NCBI GenBank assembly: GCA_021816455.1 | Contig: JAKAXU010000009.1 | Coordinates: forward strand, 21,995 to 85,994 | Length of the DNA: 64,000 nucleotides | Direction: 5' to 3' | From: Acidobacteriota bacterium | GTDB lineage: Bacteria > Acidobacteriota > Terriglobia > Terriglobales > Acidobacteriaceae | In this document: one piece after another, positions 28,901-36,741 of the stretch | Layout: each line of letters starts with the position of its first letter | Position numbering within the stretch: position 1 is the stretch's first letter | Notes under the pieces: generated by a model | Seen by the model: the letters and a program-made list of their open reading frames with translations, nothing else | The model's database searches: none | What the model was told of the DNA's origin: nothing | Made by a program: the position numbers and the translations under genes

Positions 28901-29623
28901 TCAGCCTCCCAGGCTGAAGACGACGTTGACTGTGGTTTCCACCTCAACCGGCTCATTGTTAAGCAAATACGGGCGATAACGCCAACGGCTGACCGCCTGG
29001 ATCGCCGCCTGCTGTAGCATGGCAGGGCCGCTGATCACGCGAAGATTCTGAATTTCGCCCGTCTTGGAGATCGTAGCCTGCAACACAACTGTCCCCTGCA
29101 TACGGGCCGCTTTGGCGATTGCGGGATAGATGGGCTGAATCTTCTCAATCAGCAGGCCTTGCGCGACGCCCTGAGAGATGGCAATTTTCTTCGGCGGAGC
29201 AGCTTTCACAACCGGAGCAGCAGCGCCGGCAAACAAGCCGCCGATCACGCCCCCCGGTGCTCCACCGCCCATACCTTCCATTCCCGCCACGCCAAAGCCC
29301 TGCGACGGAGGGGCTTCTTTCTCCGTCACCATTTTGATCTGCTTGGGGATCTTGGTAGGAGCCGTGAGCTGATTGTTCATCATCTGCGGCTTCACGACCA
29401 CCTGATGCACCTCCGGAGGCGGTGGTGGCGGCGGTGGCGGCGGTGGCGGCGGTGCAACCAGCAGAGTTGCCATGGCCTGCTTGGGCAGAGCTTCCGGATA
29501 AATCAGCGGGATCAGGACCATGACGCCAATCACAGAGCCGCACAGGATGGTCGTAAGGATCATCCAGTACCGGCTCTTGCTCTTGATCCGATTGCTGGAT
29601 TCGAATGTTGCATCTTCAAACAT
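28901..29623 (-). CDS. tonB: TonB energy transducer
   Basis: 240 residues: one membrane helix (MILTTILCGSVIGVMVLIPLIY), a run of 13 prolines from about residue 56, a Gly/Ala-rich linker (GMEGMGGGAPGGVIGG) and a C-terminal TonB domain (YPAIAKAARMQGTVVLQATI to RYRPYLLNNEPVEVETTVNV). It transmits proton-motive force to outer-membrane receptors such as the one at 16.4 kb. The glycine-rich linker is unusual beside the Pro-Glu/Pro-Lys repeats of enteric TonB. It is followed by exbB and two exbDs. Confidence 0.95.
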   Translation of the reverse strand: MFEDATFESSNRIKSKSRYWMILTTILCGSVIGVMVLIPLIYPEALPKQAMATLLVAPPPPPPPPPPPPPEVHQVVVKPQMMNNQLTAPTKIPKQIKMVTEKEAPPSQGFGVAGMEGMGGGAPGGVIGGLFAGAAAPVVKAAPPKKIAISQGVAQGLLIEKIQPIYPAIAKAARMQGTVVLQATISKTGEIQNLRVISGPAMLQQAAIQAVSRWRYRPYLLNNEPVEVETTVNVVFSLGG

Positions 29624-29809
29624 GGCCGACCTCGAATCGCGTTGGATTTCTTATTGTGACAGACACCGCGACACGTCAGTTTGTTCCCGGAATTTTCAGG
29701 CTTGAATCCCCGACGGTGAAACTGATGTGCTCAACCTATATCAGAAGAGCCGGTGAGCTGCAAAATATCCTTCAAAAGTGTCCCAGAAACAGTGCAGCTA
29801 AAGGGAATT

Positions 29810-30766
29810 TCACCGACTGCGCTTGGCAGCGGGCAGGCTGACAGCCTTGCCTCGTCTGGCGCGCCAGTCCTGATAGGCGACCAGCATCGGCGCCGCCACT
29901 GCGATCGACGAGTAGGTGCCAATCAGGATTCCTACCACCAACGCGAACGAGAAGCCACTGAGCACCTTGCCCCCGAAGATATAGAGCGCCAGCACCGTCA
30001 GAAATGTCAATCCCGAAGTGAGCACGGTCCGGCTCAACGTCTGGTTGATGCTGCGATTGACCACATCGGTCAGACCCTCGCGGCGGCTGATGCGGAGATT
30101 CTCACGAATTCGATCGAAGACCACGATCGTGTCGTTCATCGAGTAACCGACCAGCGTGAGGATTGCCGCGATCACCGTCAGACTGATCTCCTGACCGGTG
30201 AGCGCGAAGGCTCCGACAGTGATGAGCGTGTCATGGAAGACCGCGACAACTGCGGCGACGCCGTAGATCAGTTCAAAGCGGAACCAGAGATAAACCAGCA
30301 TCCCGACCAGCGAGTAGAGCGTGGCAAGTCCAGCCTGCTTTTCCAGTTGTCGGCCCACGGTGGGGCCAACAGCCTGCACGCTGCTTTCGAGAATCGGGTT
30401 GTTGTAGTGCTGATGCAGAGCGTCCAGAATGCGCTTGCGGCTGCTGTCCACATTCACATCGGACTGCTCCGGCATGCTGATCAGCAGCTCATGCTTCGCC
30501 GGCACATCGTAGGCGACGATCTTCACGTCATGAATGCCAGCCGCATCCGTTGCATTGCGCACCTGGTTAGCATCCGGAACATTTGCAAAGGTCACCTGCA
30601 CCTCAGTGCCGCCTTTGAAATCCACGCCCAGCGGTACGGGGCTGCCCGTGCGCGCAAAGTGCACGCCCATGGAGATCAGGCCAGAAACGCTGAAGAGGAG
30701 CGAAAAGGCAAGGAAGTACCACTTCTTGCCGAGCCAGTCGATAGTCACGCCAGTAAAAAGTTCCAC
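29810..30766 (-). CDS. secF: Protein translocase subunit SecF
   Basis: 318 residues from a GTG at 30766 preceded by GGAAAG; the track start at 30805 is an in-frame TTG without a good binding site. Six membrane segments and the P1 periplasmic domain are visible; signatures are GVDFKGGTEVQVTF and YSMNDTIVVFDRIREN. SecF partners SecD in using proton-motive force to complete protein export. It starts 71 bases after secD. Confidence 0.95.
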   Translation of the reverse strand: MELFTGVTIDWLGKKWYFLAFSLLFSVSGLISMGVHFARTGSPVPLGVDFKGGTEVQVTFANVPDANQVRNATDAAGIHDVKIVAYDVPAKHELLISMPEQSDVNVDSSRKRILDALHQHYNNPILESSVQAVGPTVGRQLEKQAGLATLYSLVGMLVYLWFRFELIYGVAAVVAVFHDTLITVGAFALTGQEISLTVIAAILTLVGYSMNDTIVVFDRIRENLRISRREGLTDVVNRSINQTLSRTVLTSGLTFLTVLALYIFGGKVLSGFSFALVVGILIGTYSSIAVAAPMLVAYQDWRARRGKAVSLPAAKRSR

Positions 30767-30837
30767 GATGCTTTCCGTACCTTCCCAATCGCGGCGGCCA
30801 GGCAATCCTCAGCCGAAACCGCCGCGCATTGCAATCG

Positions 30838-32463
30838 CTAAATGGAGATCCGCGCTCCGGCTTTCATGTTGTTCAGGTGCGAGTCAAAGATGACGCGCGA
30901 AACGAAGACTGCGGTAAACAGATTGGCCAGCAGACCAAAGAAAAGCGTAACCGCAAAGCCTTTCACCGGCCCGGTGCCGAACATGAACAGAATGGCGGCG
31001 GAAACGATCGTGGTCACGTGCGTATCGACGATGGTGACCCAGGCATGCGCAAAGCCCTGATCGACGGCCTGTGCGGCACCTTTTCCGGCCCGCATCTCTT
31101 CCCGGATACGCTCAAAGATCAGCACGTTCGAGTCCACACCCATACCGATCGTCAGGATGACGCCTGCGATGCCGGGCAGCGTAAGCGTCGACTGGCTGAA
31201 GCCCATGAAACCCAGCAGAATAACCAGATTCAGAAACAACGCCAGGTCCGCATTGATGCCCGCGCCACGATAGTAGAGCAGCATGAAGAACATGACCGAG
31301 AGCGTGCCCGCGATGGCTGCAATCACGCCTTGACGAATGGAGTCTGCGCCGAGCGAAGCACCGACCGTGCGCTGCTCGATGGGGATGAGACTGGCCGGCA
31401 GCGCACCGGTGCGCAGCGTAAGGGAGAGCGCGTCGATCTGCTCTTTACTGAACTGGCCTTCAATCTGCCCATTATCGCGAATGGCGGACTGGATGACGGC
31501 AACGTTCTTCACGCGGTCGCCGAGAACGATGGCCATATAAGTTCCCACGTGCGACGATGTGTAGTCATAGAAGCGCTGGCCGCCTGCGTTGGTCAGCACG
31601 AAATTCACACCCTGCCGCCCCGAATCATTCGGACCAATGGCGCTTGCATCGCGAAAATCGCGTCCGCCAACAATCGAAACCCGCTTCAACAGGAAGACGC
31701 GATCCGTGCCATCGGAGCTGACGCCCTGCGGGTCGCCATGGACAAGATACTCATCTGGCGGAATTGTACCGCCAAGACTGGTCATCGCTTCCTGCTCGGT
31801 CGCGTAACCGTCCGGATTGCCTGCAACCTCATGCACCTCCAGCCGCGACGTGGACTGGATGATGTCCTTGATGCGGTCCAGATCTTCCACGCCGGGCAGC
31901 TCCACCAGAATCTCATTCGCGCCCAGTCCGTAACGCTGAATCACCGGTTCGCTCACGCCCAGCCTGTCCACGCGGTCGCGGATTGTCTCAATGGACTGAT
32001 CGAGCGTACGCGACTCCAGATCGGCAAGCTGAGAGGGCTTCATGGTCAGCGTAAAGCTGTGATCATTGCTGTTGCTGGCGATGTCGTACTCGGCGCCAAA
32101 GCGATCGGAAAGCTCGCTGCTGACGGCGCTGGAGTGGGCGGGATCGACGCCTTCCACGCGAATCGTCTGTGGCGTATTCGGATCCGGTTTCAGCACCTGC
32201 GTATAGGTCAGATGACTATCCGCCATCGCCTGCTCGATGCGAGCAACCGTGTTGTCCGTCTCGGCGTTGATGGCGTCCTTGACCACCACCTGCAGGATCA
32301 GATGCGCACCGCCGCGCAGATCCAGACCCAGGTGAATGCGCTGCGTGATGGCCTGCTCCAGAGCTGCGCCGCTGACGCCTTTCGGAATCCCGAAGATGCC
32401 GTACAGAAACACGAGCAGCGTACCGATGATGAGTGCAATCTTACCGTTCAGATTCTTCTTCAT
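30838..32463 (-). CDS. secD: Protein translocase subunit SecD
   Basis: 541 residues from ATG 32463 (MKKNLNGKIALIIGTLLVFLYGIFG). It has one N-terminal helix, a large periplasmic P1 domain starting with the signature HLGLDLRGGAHLILQV, and five C-terminal helices with GVDSNVLIFERIREE and TTIVSAAILFMFGTGPVKGFA. SecDF pulls translocating proteins on the outer face of the membrane. The gene lies between yajC and secF, the standard order. Confidence 0.97.
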   Translation of the reverse strand: MKKNLNGKIALIIGTLLVFLYGIFGIPKGVSGAALEQAITQRIHLGLDLRGGAHLILQVVVKDAINAETDNTVARIEQAMADSHLTYTQVLKPDPNTPQTIRVEGVDPAHSSAVSSELSDRFGAEYDIASNSNDHSFTLTMKPSQLADLESRTLDQSIETIRDRVDRLGVSEPVIQRYGLGANEILVELPGVEDLDRIKDIIQSTSRLEVHEVAGNPDGYATEQEAMTSLGGTIPPDEYLVHGDPQGVSSDGTDRVFLLKRVSIVGGRDFRDASAIGPNDSGRQGVNFVLTNAGGQRFYDYTSSHVGTYMAIVLGDRVKNVAVIQSAIRDNGQIEGQFSKEQIDALSLTLRTGALPASLIPIEQRTVGASLGADSIRQGVIAAIAGTLSVMFFMLLYYRGAGINADLALFLNLVILLGFMGFSQSTLTLPGIAGVILTIGMGVDSNVLIFERIREEMRAGKGAAQAVDQGFAHAWVTIVDTHVTTIVSAAILFMFGTGPVKGFAVTLFFGLLANLFTAVFVSRVIFDSHLNNMKAGARISI

Positions 32464-32500
32464 GATGAGGTTTATCCGTGCCTTCCGCGATGCCAGGCGC

Positions 32501-32830
32501 TTACTTGCCCGCATCCTCCTGGGTGGTGACTGCGGCAATTGCGCTCTTTACGACTTCCAGTTTCAAACCATCCGGCGCCACGCGCAACACAAGAGTATCG
32601 TCTTTCAGACTGAGGATGGTTCCGCGAATGCCGCCGGTGGTCGTCACCTTGTCGCCGGTCTTCAACTGCGCCAGCATCTCGCTCCACTGCTTCTGTTTGC
32701 GTTGCTGCGGGCGAATCATCAGAAAATAAACCACGGCGATCATCAGCAGCGGCAGCAACAACGAGATCGCCGAGCTTCCGGCGCCAGCCGGTCCGGCAAA
32801 GATCATGGCCAGTCGAGTCAACACACACAT
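32501..32830 (-). CDS. yajC: YajC, accessory subunit of the Sec translocase
   Basis: Small single-span protein (109 residues as tracked). The helix SLLLPLLMIAVVYFLMI followed by RPQQRKQKQ and GDKVTTTGGIRGTI is the family signature. YajC associates with SecDF. The start is ambiguous: ATG 32830 sits directly on its AGAAGG, while GTG and TTG codons 2-3 triplets on have better spacing. secD follows after 37 bases. The usual queA-tgt neighbours are absent upstream. Confidence 0.95.
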   Translation of the reverse strand: MCVLTRLAMIFAGPAGAGSSAISLLLPLLMIAVVYFLMIRPQQRKQKQWSEMLAQLKTGDKVTTTGGIRGTILSLKDDTLVLRVAPDGLKLEVVKSAIAAVTTQEDAGK

Positions 32831-33147
32831 CCTTCTCTGTCCAGCGCTCTGGCGCTGGACTCAACCGCGGGCAAAAGTACATCCAGGGCTGGCATTGCTT
32901 TGAATTTGTCTCCCGGAATGGCGGACGACGGCGCGCTACGCCGCGTTACGCCCGAACTCTCGAAGCAGTCGCATCGATGCGCTTTGACTGTCTTCGTCGT
33001 TTCACTTCCTGTTCGACGCTGCAACCAGGCGACCCTTCCGGGAGCAGACAAAGATTTGGATTCCCCTGAAAAGCCGCGCATTCAGTCTAACAAACCGCAG
33101 GCCCGCACGGCCGGGAAAACGCCGGGGCATTCCCGTCGCGGCGCATC
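32831..33147. other. Intergenic region upstream of yajC
   Basis: About 317 bases between the FmdE-family gene and yajC. Next to yajC is an 8-bp inverted repeat (GTCCAGCG at 32839-32846 and CGCTGGAC at 32853-32860), which would form a hairpin in the yajC leader just before the ribosome-binding site. The track ORF 32818-33081 has no family features and is not accepted. A promoter for the yajC-secDF-ton run is expected here but I see no clear consensus. Confidence 0.45.
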
Positions 33148-33771
33148 TCACGCCCTTTCAACCGTTTTGTCCACAGCCCGCCAGTAGCGCAACTCCGGAC
33201 AGGCGCAGCTCCGGCACAGAAGGCGCTCCGAGCCGTCAGCAGCGATCTGTCGCTCATAGCGCCCGAAATTTACCCCTTCGCCGCACTCGGCACAGCGCAC
33301 GCGGCCACCCCTGTAGCCCGGCATCTCTTCCGGCTGTAGCTCGACCCGGACCCATTGCCCGGCAAACAGCTCTTCATCCGTCAGTACGCGATAGGCAAGC
33401 TTCTGCTGGGCAGCCGCAGGTTCCACCCCAGGAAATCGCTCCCTCGCCAGTTCGCGCGAAGACTCCAGAGCCACCACGCGCAGCGCGCGGCCGGAAGCAA
33501 GATCGACAAAGGTCGCCGCCATCTTGCCCCAGTCGCGAAACTTCAGCGCCCTTCGGCCCAGACGACAGCCTGTCACCAGCCCAATGGCGTCCGTGGCACA
33601 GCGATCAATCTCCACAAAGCAGACCAGGCGCTTGCGATCGGCACCGCGCGGCTCTTCGACGCCCAGCATGCGGCAAGCCATCCTGGCCATGCGAACACCC
33701 AGAATCTGCCCGGCGCACAGATGCCCGTGCGCAACCTCAGCCTGCCGCAGGAGTTCGTCCAGCGTTTCCAT
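33148..33771 (-). CDS. FmdE-family (formylmethanofuran dehydrogenase subunit E-like) metal-binding protein
   Basis: 207 residues. The N-terminal domain has the family marks AHGHLCAGQILGVRMA, EIDRCATDAIGLVTGC and FRDWGKMAATFVD; a C-terminal zinc ribbon is formed by CAEC and CRSC. FmdE proteins occur beside molybdenum formylmethanofuran dehydrogenase in methanogens and are also found widely in bacteria without that enzyme; their exact activity is not settled. No molybdenum or formate gene is near. It follows the secreted unknown gene after 26 bases on the same strand. Confidence 0.85.
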   Translation of the reverse strand: METLDELLRQAEVAHGHLCAGQILGVRMARMACRMLGVEEPRGADRKRLVCFVEIDRCATDAIGLVTGCRLGRRALKFRDWGKMAATFVDLASGRALRVVALESSRELARERFPGVEPAAAQQKLAYRVLTDEELFAGQWVRVELQPEEMPGYRGGRVRCAECGEGVNFGRYERQIAADGSERLLCRSCACPELRYWRAVDKTVERA

Positions 33772-33797
33772 CTAACCTCCGATCTCGGTCTGCGTCA

Positions 33798-34625
33798 TCA
33801 GCGCTGCGGCCCATTGCCGGGTGGCGATACGCCGCCGGATTTCGGCGCACCCTCCAATTTTGGAGTACTGCCCGCCGGGCCATCCGACTGTCCGGTACGG
33901 CCCGACTGCGAGCCATCTCCCGATTGCGGCTCGTCCTGCTCCACCAGCACGGCAGCGCTTTCTTCCAGACCGAAACTCTTCGCCTTTGCACCCGTCGGCT
34001 GAAAAGTGACCTGCAGCGGATCGCGCTGCCAGACCGGCTCGGCACAGACCGGCCACGAATGATGCGCAACGTCGAAGGCCGCGAGCCTGCGATGCAGCAC
34101 AGCCTTGCGCACCGCAATCTTGGCCACCACCGCATAGAGACTTTTGCCGGAAGCCGTTACACCGCAGTACGCGGCATAATCACGAAACCAGACCGCGTCG
34201 CTCACCGACGGATCGTAATTCGGCAAGCGAAGCTGCGTCACATGGCCGGTCGCCCGATCGATCAACAGCCACGGCCCACGCTGCCACACCCAGTCCCCGC
34301 TCTTGCCTGTCTTCTCGCCGGGCAGCGCGTCGTTGATGCGCTGTGCGCGGCGCACGACAAAGCTGCGCTCGGTCACCTCATGCACCTCGCCTGTTGTCCA
34401 CTCTGTTACGTGACTATCCACCACCAGCGGTCGCAAAGCAAGCTTGTTTTCGTCGCCGTTCGATCCTGCCGGATCGCCTGCGTGCGAATACGGCACACTC
34501 CGCACCGCGCCCAAGGTGACTGCGTGATGACCACGCTCGGCAACCGCCGGGGCGGTACCCATAACCGCCATCGCCAGAGCGACGGCTACAACTCCGGTCA
34601 CACCGCGCAAACGGATCCTCGACAT
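33798..34625 (-). CDS. Secreted protein of unknown function
   Basis: 275 residues from ATG 34625 (MSRIRLRGVTG), with a signal peptide (VVAVALAMAVMG, cut near APAVA). The mature part begins with charged and beta-rich segments (TEWTTGEVHEVTERSFVVRRAQRIN) and ends with a Gly/Ser/Pro-rich tail. No domain is recognised. It lies 19 bases after gatA and before the FmdE-family gene, so it is probably part of one transcript. Confidence 0.75.
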   Translation of the reverse strand: MSRIRLRGVTGVVAVALAMAVMGTAPAVAERGHHAVTLGAVRSVPYSHAGDPAGSNGDENKLALRPLVVDSHVTEWTTGEVHEVTERSFVVRRAQRINDALPGEKTGKSGDWVWQRGPWLLIDRATGHVTQLRLPNYDPSVSDAVWFRDYAAYCGVTASGKSLYAVVAKIAVRKAVLHRRLAAFDVAHHSWPVCAEPVWQRDPLQVTFQPTGAKAKSFGLEESAAVLVEQDEPQSGDGSQSGRTGQSDGPAGSTPKLEGAPKSGGVSPPGNGPQR

Positions 34626-34644
34626 TTGCCGCCCCTGTCTGCGT

Positions 34645-36126
34645 TTACGCATCCACGCCGTTCATCGCCCGCTCCACTCCCGCAGCCACGCGGAAGATCG
34701 CACTCTCGCCGAAGTGCGGCCCCAGCACCTGCAAACCTACCGGCAATCCAGCCGCGGTTGCGCCGCAGGGAACCGAAAGCCCGCAGATTCCAGCCAGGCT
34801 GGCCGTCACGGTGTAAATGTCTGCCAGATACATGGCCAGCGGATCTTCGCTTTTTTCGCCCAGCCGGAAGGCCGCCGTGGGAGCCGTCGGCGCCACGATT
34901 GCGTCTACCTCGCCGAAAGCCGCCATGAATTCCTCGGCCAGAATGCGCCGCACCTGCTGCGCCTTGCGATAGTAAGCGTCATAATAACCGGCGCTCAGAG
35001 CATACGTCCCCAGTAGAATCCGGCGCTTGACCTCAGCGCCGAAACCCTCTTCGCGCGAGAGCCGATACATCGAGGACAGATTCGTGGCCGACTTCGAGCG
35101 ATGCCCGAATCGCACGCCGTCAAATCGCGCCAGATTCGCACTCGCCTCCGCCGTCGCCACCAGATAATAGACGGGAATCGCATACTGCGTGTGCTTCAGG
35201 TGAATGCGCCGAATTTCACAGCCCTGCGCGCGCAGAGCATCAATCCCCGTCTCGACAGCAGCGCGTACCTCCGGGTCAAGCCCTTCGCCGAAATACTCTT
35301 CCGGAATGCCGATCCGCATTCCCTTCACGTCCCGCTCCGTGGCAGTCGCGTAATCGTCGACCGGCTGCGTGGCACTGGTTGCATCCAGCGAATCGTGTCC
35401 GGCCAGCACACAGAGCACCTGCGCAGCATCCTCTACGGAAGCCGCAAACGGTCCCACGCGATCCAGCGACGAAGCAAAGGCGATCAACCCATAGCGCGAG
35501 ACGCGTCCGTAGGTGGGCAGCACGCCCACCACTCCGCAGAAGCTTGCCGGCTGGCGAATCGACCCTCCGGTATCGGTTCCCAGCGTGACCACAGCCAGAT
35601 TCGCCGCCACCGCAGCCGCCGACCCTCCGCTTGATCCGCCCGGTACCCGCTCCGTATCCACCGGATTGCGTACCGGCCCATAGGCCGAATTTTCATTCGA
35701 TGAACCCATGGCGAACTCATCGCAGTTCAGCTTGCCCAGCAGCACAGCGCCAGCTTTGCGGAGCCGTGCAACGGCCGTTGCGTCATAGGGCGGCCGATAG
35801 CCTTCCAGAATCCGCGAACCGGCCGTCGCCGGAGCACCACGCATCGCGAGCACATCCTTCACGCCAACCGGAACTCCGCCCAGCGGCGGCAGCGGATCGC
35901 CCTTGCCTGCCAGCGCGTCGATGGCCGCAGCCTGCTCCAGCGCCTGATCCCGCGTGAGCGAAAGATATGCGTTCAGCAACGGGTTGTATCGCTCGATCCG
36001 CGCAAAATATCCTTCGGCGACTGCGGTTGCGCTCTCGTTTCCTTCGCGAATCGCAGTGCGCAATGCACGAATCGATCGCGGCTTCTCCAGCAACTGGCCG
36101 GACGTTTCCGGTGGATTGATCGTCAA
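34645..36126 (-). CDS. gatA: Asp-tRNA(Asn)/Glu-tRNA(Gln) amidotransferase subunit A
   Basis: Amidase subunit of GatCAB, releasing ammonia from glutamine to amidate mischarged tRNA. Catalytic Lys is in [12 protein letters not shown], the cis-Ser in [13 protein letters not shown] and the nucleophile Ser in [14 protein letters not shown] place the start at TTG 36126 because GGGAG lies seven bases upstream; the track start (TTG 36183) overlaps gatC and GTG 36159 is another option. The result is 493 residues, normal for GatA. gatC precedes it; gatB is not in the window. Confidence 0.95.
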   Translation of the reverse strand: MTINPPETSGQLLEKPRSIRALRTAIREGNESATAVAEGYFARIERYNPLLNAYLSLTRDQALEQAAAIDALAGKGDPLPPLGGVPVGVKDVLAMRGAPATAGSRILEGYRPPYDATAVARLRKAGAVLLGKLNCDEFAMGSSNENSAYGPVRNPVDTERVPGGSSGGSAAAVAANLAVVTLGTDTGGSIRQPASFCGVVGVLPTYGRVSRYGLIAFASSLDRVGPFAASVEDAAQVLCVLAGHDSLDATSATQPVDDYATATERDVKGMRIGIPEEYFGEGLDPEVRAAVETGIDALRAQGCEIRRIHLKHTQYAIPVYYLVATAEASANLARFDGVRFGHRSKSATNLSSMYRLSREEGFGAEVKRRILLGTYALSAGYYDAYYRKAQQVRRILAEEFMAAFGEVDAIVAPTAPTAAFRLGEKSEDPLAMYLADIYTVTASLAGICGLSVPCGATAAGLPVGLQVLGPHFGESAIFRVAAGVERAMNGVDA

Positions 36127-36172
36127 TTTTGCGCTCCCATCCTCGTGTTCTTCGCGCACCGCGCTCCGCCTT

Positions 36173-36505
36173 TCAACGTTCAATCACCTTTGGAGTCTTG
36201 AAGAATGCGCCATCCGTCTCCGGAGCCGAGGCCATCACAGTTGCCCGTTCCAGCGACGCCGACACCGCATCGGCTCGCAGCGATTCTCCATGCCCGTTCG
36301 CCTCTGCGCCTGCAAACAGATCGCTGACCTGCGCCATCGGCTCCACTTGGCTGGTGTCGATCTGGCGAAGCTGATTCACATAGCCCAGGATGGCGTTCAA
36401 ATCGCGCTGCATGCGCATCGTTTCATCGGCACCTAGTTCCAGATTCGCCAACTCCGCCACTCGCTCCACATCTTCCTTCGAAACCGTCGCAGCACTTCCG
36501 CTCAT
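36173..36505 (-). CDS. gatC: Asp-tRNA(Asn)/Glu-tRNA(Gln) amidotransferase subunit C
   Basis: 110-residue GatC, which holds GatA and GatB together. The family pattern [21 protein letters not shown] at the N terminus, [23 protein letters not shown] in the middle and a C-terminal [12 protein letters not shown] are all present. It precedes gatA by about 46 bases (or overlaps it if the upstream TTG is used). Confidence 0.95.
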   Translation of the reverse strand: MSGSAATVSKEDVERVAELANLELGADETMRMQRDLNAILGYVNQLRQIDTSQVEPMAQVSDLFAGAEANGHGESLRADAVSASLERATVMASAPETDGAFFKTPKVIER

Positions 36506-36741
36506 CCGTCACCGCCTGAGAAACAATCTCTTGAAATTTGAGTATAGAAGCAAGCGCAGGATGACCCAACTCCGTCTTCGTTTTCGCGTCCGCGGACAGA
36601 CAGGAGGCCGCAATGTTTCCCGCTGATTTTCGGTTCGATAGAGCGAACGTGTGTGATAGCTTTAGGCTACGCTTTTCGGGAATCCGTGAGTCCGCCGGAT
36701 GTTTTTCCATCGGCAATCCAAGCAAACAGGGGGAAACGTTT

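Noticed and set aside
29400-29455. GGCGGTGGT repeat on the plus strand
   Set aside because: It encodes the 13-proline run of TonB and is not a separate repeat element.
32818-33081. 87-residue minus-strand ORF upstream of yajC
   Set aside because: No recognisable domain, overlaps the yajC start region and has no ribosome-binding site.
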